From assembly GCA_024277285.1 (NCBI GenBank), contig JAJRVM010000372.1, positions 1 to 11,424 on the forward strand: a DNA stretch of 11,424 nucleotides. The letters are read 5' to 3'. The stretch is from Planctomycetota bacterium. Its GTDB lineage: Bacteria; Planctomycetota; Planctomycetia; Pirellulales; Pirellulaceae. The notes under the pieces were generated by a model. The model worked only from the letters and a program-made list of their open reading frames with translations. It was not told the DNA's origin and ran no database searches. This document shows, piece after piece, positions 6,790 to 11,424 of this stretch (positions are counted from its first letter, which is position 1; each line of letters opens with the position of its first letter). Both the position numbers and the translations under genes were made by a program.

Positions 6790-6868
6790 AGTGGGAGGCG
6801 ACTCCCGTCGCCGAGCGAAGGTAACGTACTTCCGGCGCCGGCTACAAGAGTCGCCTCCCACTTTTTTT
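6790..6868 (+). terminator. Long nested hairpin with T tract (terminator or attenuator)
   Basis: AGTGGGAGGCGACTC (6790-6804) and GAGTCGCCTCCCACT (6848-6862) form a perfect 15-bp inverted repeat around a 43-base loop, ending in seven T (6862-6868). Inside, GGCGAC (6796-6801) can pair instead with the nearby GTCGCC (6807-6812) across a four-base loop. GAAG and CTTC (6817-6820, 6829-6832) with CGCCG and CGGCG (6809-6813, 6833-6837) extend a second inner hairpin. It starts 28 bases after the lipoprotein stop, where a terminator is expected. The two competing pairings would suit an attenuator or a dispersed palindromic repeat equally well. Confidence 0.65.
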
Positions 6869-6918
6869 GTCCCTTACTCGTGCAAGACAAACTGACTCGC
6901 TGACTCCCGTCTGTGGGG

Positions 6919-6941
6919 TTGCCACGCCTGCAGTGTGGCAA
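6919..6941 (+). promoter_or_regulatory. Leader hairpin upstream of the secreted protein gene
   Basis: TTGCCAC (6919-6925) pairs with GTGGCAA (6935-6941) across nine bases, ending 28 bases before the ATG at 6970 and just ahead of the purine-rich AAAAAGGG ribosome site. There is no T tract, so it is not a terminator. It could stabilise the leader or serve as an operator; no direct evidence separates these. Confidence 0.35.
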
Positions 6942-6969
6942 TGGAGACGAGCGAAAAAGGGTAACGACC

Positions 6970-7959
6970 ATGGTTCGAGACTGCCCGAGCAAACGACGCC
7001 ACCAGCACTTCATGTTGGCCAACATGCTCTCATCGAACAATTTTTCCATTGCCGTCATCGCAATGGCCGCACTCGCCTCGATGCTTGTCGCGTCACCACT
7101 GCGGGCTCAGCAACGCCCGCACCACTACTTTCAACGAGCCGATATGCCACCAGGGTCGATCGGTCGCGCCCAACTGCTACGGGGTGGTCCACTCCCCGGC
7201 TATTTTCAACCGGTTGAAGTCCGCGGCCCGCAAGGGACGCGAATCGCCATGGCGACTGACGGCGTGTTTGAGCCGCCTCAAGCAAGCCCTCTGAAAGCCG
7301 GCATGCTGATCGGCAGTGTCTATCGCTTGAAGGTAACCAACATCCCGTTCCATGAAGGGCAAGAGGTCTTCCCGAGCATCGAAGTCGTGAATCGCCTGTT
7401 TCCGCCACCGGGGTTTGAAACGAAATTCCCCATCCCGATCGAATTGACGCGCGAAGAAATTGAAATGGCACTTCGCGGCCAGTTTGTGATCCGCGTGATC
7501 TACCTGGAAAACCCGCGCACCGCCCTGCCCCGCCGCGAGGATCCGGTCCATCAACGCTATTTTGAAGTCGGGCCCAGCCAGGACCCACTCGAGGTGGCTG
7601 ACACCCTCGGGCGACCGATGGCGATCCTGCGTATTGGCTCGCGCGTGCCCGAGCTTGATGCAACGTCCGGCCGATTCCTCTTCGCATCTCCGCCATGGCT
7701 CCGTTTCCCAACCGTCGTCGACGATGCCGCACATCAACCGACCGACGCCCCAGCATTGACAACTCCCCCCACAGCACCCGCAGCGGTGCCGGCGCCACCA
7801 GTTCCACCGCAGGCCGTTCCCCAGGACGCCACACCACCGAGTACGACGCCAACCGACAATCAAGCAGCGACAGATCGAGTGCGCCGACGAGCGTTCTTAC
7901 CAACACTGCCGCCAGCTACGGCTCAACGACCACTACCTGGTGTTGGAGTAATCCGATGA
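6970..7959 (+). CDS. Secreted protein, paralogue of the upstream lipoprotein domain
   Basis: The 329-residue product has a basic N-terminal stretch of about 25 residues, a hydrophobic segment (26-42) and a likely signal peptidase I site after SPLRA (46); there is no lipobox, so it should be released or anchored in another way. The domain at about 81-230 repeats the lipoprotein's motifs: VYRLKVTNI (117-125), FPSIEVV (134-140), FPIPIELTREEIE (153-165), FVIRVIYLENP (172-182) and AILRIGS (218-224). Residues 250-300 are Pro/Ala/Thr-rich, like a wall-spanning linker, and the tail is basic. I use the ATG at 6970, preceded by AAGGG, rather than the upstream in-frame GTG at 6913. An internal start at Met15 (7012) is also possible and would give a more ordinary signal peptide. 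The gene overlaps the next one by ATGA. Function unknown. Confidence 0.83.
   Translation: MVRDCPSKRRHQHFMLANMLSSNNFSIAVIAMAALASMLVASPLRAQQRPHHYFQRADMPPGSIGRAQLLRGGPLPGYFQPVEVRGPQGTRIAMATDGVFEPPQASPLKAGMLIGSVYRLKVTNIPFHEGQEVFPSIEVVNRLFPPPGFETKFPIPIELTREEIEMALRGQFVIRVIYLENPRTALPRREDPVHQRYFEVGPSQDPLEVADTLGRPMAILRIGSRVPELDATSGRFLFASPPWLRFPTVVDDAAHQPTDAPALTTPPTAPAAVPAPPVPPQAVPQDATPPSTTPTDNQAATDRVRRRAFLPTLPPATAQRPLPGVGVIR
7945..7948 (+). promoter_or_regulatory. Internal ribosome site for the overlapping DUF11 gene
   Basis: GGAG lies seven bases before the ATG at 7956, inside the last codons of the preceding gene. With the ATGA stop-start overlap (7956-7959) it points to translational coupling. It also fixes the start: the frame is open upstream to 7695, but only 7956 gives a lipoprotein signal peptide. 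Confidence 0.7.
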
Positions 7960-9530
7960 CGCACAGCGCACAACGACTCGCGACCAATCGCATAAGCCTT
8001 TCGTGGGGGCGGTGGCTACTGATTGTTGCCGCCGTCTTTTTGCTCAGCGCCTGCCGCGGACTCGACTCGCAGGTAGCCAGCAACATCGAGCAACCACCGG
8101 CGATCGCTTCCGACACGTTGGCGACCCCCGTGGCGGCCCTGCAACAGAACCTGGCAACCGCGTCACTGTCGGATCACAGTCCCGCAGCGTCCAACCCCAG
8201 CGCTACGCGCGGCATCACATCATGGACCCGGCCCGAGAGTGCTGGTGATGTCGCCGCCGTGCAATTCACAACGCCGGCTCCTCCGGTCGAGCCCACACCT
8301 AGTTCGGCCAACCGCGATGCCGCGTCACCCGATTCCAACACACCACAATCGGCCAGTGTGATCCCGAACAGCGTCGTTCCCGGCGCTGTCGTTCCCCTTG
8401 GGGCCGGCGCCGATGGTGCCCCGCGGCCCTTTGCGCAGTCGATGGTCCAAGTCACGCCCGGCCATGCCCAACCCTGCCCGCCGGCCTATTCCCAACCCGG
8501 TATTGCGGCACCGCAACCGTGCGGCCCTCAAGGTTGTGGCACGCAAGGTTGTGGGCCCGATCCATGGTGCCCCGACGGTATCCCGTGCGGCGGCTGGCGT
8601 CCACCCGGACTCCCCTGCCCTTGGCCGAAAGACGAATACCTGTGTGACGGTGGCGACAAGATCCCGTCGGTCCGCGTACGGAAGGACTGGAGTGTCGACG
8701 GGCTGGAACTAGAGGATACCGTGGTGCACTACGATACGCTCGAAGGTGACACCCATGTTGAACCGAGTAACCGAGTCTGTTTGTATGCACCTCGTTTCGC
8801 ATCCGTTCGCAAGGTCTATGGCATCATCGAACACGACCACTTGGATCGTATCGCCCAAGTCGATCAACCTGTGCCGGTCGAAGGCATGGGTGATGTTCAG
8901 ATCGCGACGACCAGCGTCCAGCCAGTTCAACCGATCTTGAACCTTGGCACAACCATCCCCAGCGGCTTTCGCGACCCTCTGCCTCCAATCGGCTTGGAGA
9001 ATCGCGAAGGACTCGTTGGCCTGCAGGGCAATGTGCTTCCCTACGAAGACATCACCGATCTGCAGCGTGAGTTGTTGACCAACACGGAAAAGGCACGCCT
9101 TACCGAACTGATCCAAGCAGCAATGGTCTGGAACCACGACACGGCGGTCCAGGTGATCATCGACAACATTGCCACGCATGAAGACGTTGGCTCAACGGGC
9201 CCCGAAACGGTCTATACCTACTCGCTTGAAGGCAAGCCACGGTTGCGTGTTTGCAAACTGGCGTCGCGTAAGGAAGCGTTACCAGGCGAGACGGTCGAGT
9301 TCACGTTGCAGTTCGAGAATGTAGGCGACCAGACGATTGGCAACGTCACGGTGATTGACAACTTGACGACACGCCTCGAGTATGTCGAAGGCAGCCAGAC
9401 CAGCTCGCTCAAAGCCACGTTCTCGTCAGCCAACAACCAGGGCGATTCGCTCACCTTGCGTTGGGAGATCACCGAACCAATGAAGGTAGGCGAAGGGGGC
9501 GTGATCCGCTTCAAGTGCCGCGTCCGTTAG
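7956..9530 (+). CDS. Cysteine-rich envelope lipoprotein with C-terminal DUF11 domain
   Basis: The 524-residue product starts with a lipoprotein signal peptide ending LLSAC (lipidated Cys33). Residues 45-165 are low-complexity Ala/Pro/Ser/Thr. A short region at 174-230 holds eight cysteines (174, 189, 194, 199, 205, 211, 221, 230), several in CGPQGCGTQGCG and CPDGIPCGGW contexts. A folded part follows from about 236 to 420 (DKIPSVRVRKDW, VCLYAPRFASVRKVYG, LLTNTEKARLTELIQAA). The last 95 residues form one DUF11 repeat, with the hallmark PGETVEFTLQFENVGDQTI (443-461), VTVIDNLTTRLEYV (464-477) and a closing G-x-x-I-x-F-x-x-R-V. DUF11 is an immunoglobulin-like surface repeat also found in the cysteine-rich chlamydial outer-membrane protein OmcB. 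A disulfide-linked structural role at the cell surface is inferred from that and from the cysteine content. Translationally coupled to the secreted protein before it. Confidence 0.87.
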   Translation: MTHSAQRLATNRISLSWGRWLLIVAAVFLLSACRGLDSQVASNIEQPPAIASDTLATPVAALQQNLATASLSDHSPAASNPSATRGITSWTRPESAGDVAAVQFTTPAPPVEPTPSSANRDAASPDSNTPQSASVIPNSVVPGAVVPLGAGADGAPRPFAQSMVQVTPGHAQPCPPAYSQPGIAAPQPCGPQGCGTQGCGPDPWCPDGIPCGGWRPPGLPCPWPKDEYLCDGGDKIPSVRVRKDWSVDGLELEDTVVHYDTLEGDTHVEPSNRVCLYAPRFASVRKVYGIIEHDHLDRIAQVDQPVPVEGMGDVQIATTSVQPVQPILNLGTTIPSGFRDPLPPIGLENREGLVGLQGNVLPYEDITDLQRELLTNTEKARLTELIQAAMVWNHDTAVQVIIDNIATHEDVGSTGPETVYTYSLEGKPRLRVCKLASRKEALPGETVEFTLQFENVGDQTIGNVTVIDNLTTRLEYVEGSQTSSLKATFSSANNQGDSLTLRWEITEPMKVGEGGVIRFKCRVR

Positions 9531-9732
9531 CACGGCCCGGGCGCGCAGGCAGAGGCGGCATCACCCGCCGCTACGCGTTGTTCGCCGTATTGTATTGGTC
9601 GCCCCAGCCCGCAATGGGGTGGCCGACCGACAACTCCGTTTGATACGGTTCCGGCACGGCAAGCGGTGGCGTTCTCTTCTGGGCTGCGTCGTGGACAGTG
9701 TCGAGGTTGCGCAGCTTTCCTTTCACTGGCTT
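9531..9732. other. Gene-free spacer after the DUF11 gene
   Basis: I see no supported gene here. Two small GC-rich hairpins follow the stop: GGCGG/CCGCC (9554-9558 with 9565-9569) and CCCCA/TGGGG (9602-9606 with 9615-9619). The second can be lengthened by flanking G.U pairs. Neither has a T tract, so they might be Rho-assisted ends at best. Confidence 0.45.
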
Positions 9733-9918
9733 CGGCCTGAAGGGCCGGCGCTATGGTAGCCTGGGTCGGAGCCCGCCTCAAGGCGGACGGAGGCCTAGGT
9801 GAACCCGCCCCAAGAAAACACCCCTGCGGCCTGAAGGGCCGCGTTAGGCGTTTCCCGGAGCGCGGCCTTTCAAGCCTCCGGTGGTGTGCGGGGTGCCTTT
9901 CCTAGGCTATCATAGCGT
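9733..9918 (+). repeat. Multi-branched palindromic element, possible structured RNA
   Basis: The outer arms are GCGCTATGGTAGCCTGGG (9748-9765) and CCTAGGCTATCATAGCGT (9901-9918). All 18 positions pair, 15 as Watson-Crick and three as G.U when the plus strand is read as RNA. Inside are a tight hairpin CCGCCT-CA-AGGCGG (9773-9786), a stem CACCCC/GGGGTG (9819-9824 with 9890-9895), and within that a 16-nt imperfect hairpin (9828-9843 with 9861-9876; one G.U and one C-A mismatch). The 15-mer CGGCCTGAAGGGCCG occurs at 9733-9747 and again at 9827-9841. CCTAGG (9794-9799) offers an alternative partner for CCTGGG (9760-9765). The element is immediately followed by a terminator-like palindrome. I believe related repeats occur in planctomycete intergenic DNA, but could not check. 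Confidence 0.7.
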
Positions 9919-9939
9919 GCCCCGATCGGGGCTTATTTT
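9919..9939 (+). terminator. Terminator-like palindrome at the end of the structured element
   Basis: GCCCCGATCGGGGC (9919-9932) is a perfect 14-base palindrome that folds as a five-pair stem with a GATC loop, followed by TTATTTT (9933-9939). It abuts the outer arm of the structured element with no gap. It could end an RNA made from that element or the transcript of the DUF11 gene about 390 bases upstream. Confidence 0.5.
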
Positions 9940-10311
9940 GCAGACATCTCCTCGATTCTGGCGCAACAAACCAACAAGCCCCTAGCAGTCCCAGTGCTCC
10001 CCTTGTTCGACTTTTTGACCAGGCCAGTCTGGCCCTATCTAACGCCACACTCTTGAGGTCGATTCCAGACGGGGCGCGAACCGCCAAACCAGCGCCAATT
10101 CGCCCCTTCGTCGAAACGGGCCTGCCCTCGGTGGGCGGTTGCGTTTAAGATTGGGAGTGAAAACAACGTTAATCGGCAGTGCGATACGGCGCGGGCGCGC
10201 GATCAGAGACGCTGCGGCACCATCCTCCACAGGTTGCGTCCCCAGGTTACACTGTCCCGCCGAAGCCCCTCTTCCCCGCTCACACCAGGTGTTCAACAGA
10301 GCAAGAATCAA
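9940..10311. other. Gene-free region upstream of the aminotransferase
   Basis: These 372 bases hold no gene I can support. GGCCAGTCTGGCC (10022-10034) is a perfect 13-base palindrome around a central T and could be an operator or a short hairpin. No convincing -35/-10 pair or Shine-Dalgarno site for the aminotransferase was found; the nearest AGGTG (10287-10291) is about 20 bases before the ATG, too far to act. Confidence 0.45.
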
Positions 10312-11418
10312 ATGACTGACTCATGGATCGCTCAACGTACCCGTTCTTTCGATAGCAGCGGGATCCGGAAAGTATTTGAATTAGCGGGCTCGATGAAATC
10401 GCCGATCGACCTGTCGATCGGCCAACCCGACTATGACGTACCAGAGCCGGTCCGAGCGGCCTGCATCGACGCGATCCAATCGAAAAAGAACGGCTACGCA
10501 TTGACGCAGGGGATGCCGGTGCTGAGGGAGAAACTGCAGGCGCGACTGGACCAGCAGTACCACCACGGCGACCGCAGCGTATTTGTCTGCTCGGGAACCA
10601 GCGGCGGCTTGGTGCTGACACTACTGGCCATGGTCGACCCGGGCGACGAGGTCATTATCTTCGATCCCTACTTCGTCATGTACGAGAGTTTGACACGACT
10701 GGTCGGCGGTGTCCCGGTCCTGATTTCCACCTATCCCGACTTCCAAATCCCGTTGGACCGCGTTGCGGATGCCATCACCGACAAGACTAAAATGATCTTG
10801 CTGAACAGCCCTGCCAACCCGACCGGCACGACGGCGACTCCTGAAGTGGTCAAGGGGCTGGCCGAATTGGCACAACAACACAATGTGGCATTGATATCGG
10901 ATGAGATCTATAACCAGTTCTGCTTTGATGGTCCGTTTGTCTCCCCGGCTGAATTCAATGAACGAACGGTTGTGATCGACGGGTTCTCGAAGAACTACGC
11001 CATGACCGGCTGGCGACTTGGGTACGTGCATGGTCCCGCGCACATCATCGACACGATGATCAAGGTTCAGCAGTACACATTTGTCTGTGCACCCCAGCCC
11101 GTGCAATGGGCCGGTGCAGTGGCTATGGATGTCGACATTCAGGAGCAAATCGACGCGTATCACAAGAAACGAGACATGGTCGTGGCAGGGCTGTCCGACT
11201 GCTACGACATTGCCAATCCCAATGGCGCGTTTTACATCTTCCCCAAGACCCCGTGGGGGACGGGAACGGAATTCGTTACCAAGGCAATCGAACACAATCT
11301 ACTGGTCATCCCCGGCAACGTGTTCAGTCGCCAGGACACCCATTTCCGCATCTCGTATGCGGTCGCGGACGACGTCCTGCAACGGGGCATTGACGTCCTG
11401 CGCAAGCTGGCCAAGTAG
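10312..11418 (+). CDS. PLP-dependent aminotransferase, class I/II (fold type I)
   Basis: The complete 368-residue cytoplasmic enzyme has the full fold-type I aminotransferase set. SIGQPDYDVPEPV is at 35-47, and Tyr62 lies in the G-Y-x-x-x-x-G-x-P-x-L-R segment (61-72). GTSGG (95-99) is the phosphate-cup region. NSPANPTG (165-172) carries Asn169, Asp197 is in ISDEIY and binds the pyridine nitrogen, and Tyr200 follows. SKNYAMTGWRLGY (226-238) holds Lys227 as the PLP Schiff base with Arg235. Arg346 (HFRISYA) is the expected substrate-carboxylate binder. It resembles aspartate/aromatic-type aminotransferases of the I-gamma kind, but the amino donor cannot be read from motifs and no neighbouring pathway genes help. 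The ATG at 10312 is chosen because conservation begins directly after it (SWIAQRTRSFDSSGIRKVFE). The frame extends to a TTG at 10234, which would add an unconserved tail. No Shine-Dalgarno is visible. Confidence 0.93.
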   Translation: MTDSWIAQRTRSFDSSGIRKVFELAGSMKSPIDLSIGQPDYDVPEPVRAACIDAIQSKKNGYALTQGMPVLREKLQARLDQQYHHGDRSVFVCSGTSGGLVLTLLAMVDPGDEVIIFDPYFVMYESLTRLVGGVPVLISTYPDFQIPLDRVADAITDKTKMILLNSPANPTGTTATPEVVKGLAELAQQHNVALISDEIYNQFCFDGPFVSPAEFNERTVVIDGFSKNYAMTGWRLGYVHGPAHIIDTMIKVQQYTFVCAPQPVQWAGAVAMDVDIQEQIDAYHKKRDMVVAGLSDCYDIANPNGAFYIFPKTPWGTGTEFVTKAIEHNLLVIPGNVFSRQDTHFRISYAVADDVLQRGIDVLRKLAK

Positions 11419-11424
11419 CGCGGG

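Noticed and set aside
6144..7058. Minus-strand open frame of 304 residues across the lipoprotein and hairpin region
   Set aside because: It reads through the terminator palindrome and two opposite-strand genes with signal peptides, and shows no recognisable domain.
7055..7906. Minus-strand open frame of 283 residues antisense to the secreted protein
   Set aside because: The plus-strand product has a signal peptide and a paralogue with matching motifs; the antisense product is Arg/Gly/Trp-rich with no motif.
9554..9619. GC hairpins after the DUF11 gene as an intrinsic terminator
   Set aside because: Neither hairpin is followed by a T tract, so I noted them in the spacer but did not call a terminator.
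9733..9932. CRISPR array
   Set aside because: The 15-mer direct repeat occurs only twice, is separated by 79 bases that are themselves palindromic, and no cas genes are present.
10139..10187. Promoter for the aminotransferase (TTGCGT or TTGGGA with GATAC)
   Set aside because: No spacing near 17 bases gives an acceptable -10 box.
10621..11295. Minus-strand open frame of 224 residues inside the aminotransferase
   Set aside because: The aminotransferase has every catalytic motif; the antisense frame has none.

Overview
This 11.4 kb window looks like chromosomal DNA of a planctomycete, probably in or near the Pirellulaceae. The evidence is the GC-rich, CG-rich codon usage, the sparse gene packing with long gene-free gaps, the mixed use of Shine-Dalgarno sites, and above all a block of three secreted proline- and cysteine-rich envelope proteins of a kind I associate with planctomycetes. 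One of these ends in a DUF11 repeat. The lineage is inferred from these traits; no rRNA or other phylogenetic marker is present.

Left part (1-3849), housekeeping. A CvpA-family membrane protein begins at 78 and runs leftward off the window, with a good sigma-70-like promoter at 227-255. A YdjM-type membrane-bound metal-dependent hydrolase follows (631-1359, +). It converges with dtd, the D-aminoacyl-tRNA deacylase (1375-1812, -), with only 15 bases between the stops. dtd is divergent from pdxA (2014-3108, +), the 4-hydroxythreonine-4-phosphate dehydrogenase of vitamin B6 synthesis. pdxA has an unusual insertion and may be leaderless. A pyrimidine-repeat spacer leads to a histidine phosphatase (3211-3849, +) with its own terminator.

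Middle (4179-9530), envelope. An exported protein of unknown function with a faint LolA-like character lies on the minus strand (4179-5153). Divergent from it are a Met/Gly/Pro/Cys-rich lipoprotein (5505-6761), a large nested hairpin ending in a T tract (6790-6868), a secreted protein (6970-7959) sharing a domain of about 110-150 residues with that lipoprotein, and a cysteine-rich lipoprotein with a C-terminal DUF11 domain (7956-9530). The last two overlap by ATGA and are probably translationally coupled. Together they look like a small cell-surface module, possibly disulfide-linked. Their molecular role is not known to me.

Right part (9531-11424). A 780-base gap without a credible gene holds a striking structured repeat (9733-9932). 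It has 18-nt outer arms that pair completely if G.U pairs are allowed on the plus strand, two inner hairpins, a 15-bp direct repeat, and a terminator-like palindrome at the end. It is either a dispersed palindromic repeat or an undescribed structured RNA. The window ends with a complete fold-type I PLP-dependent aminotransferase (10312-11418, +).
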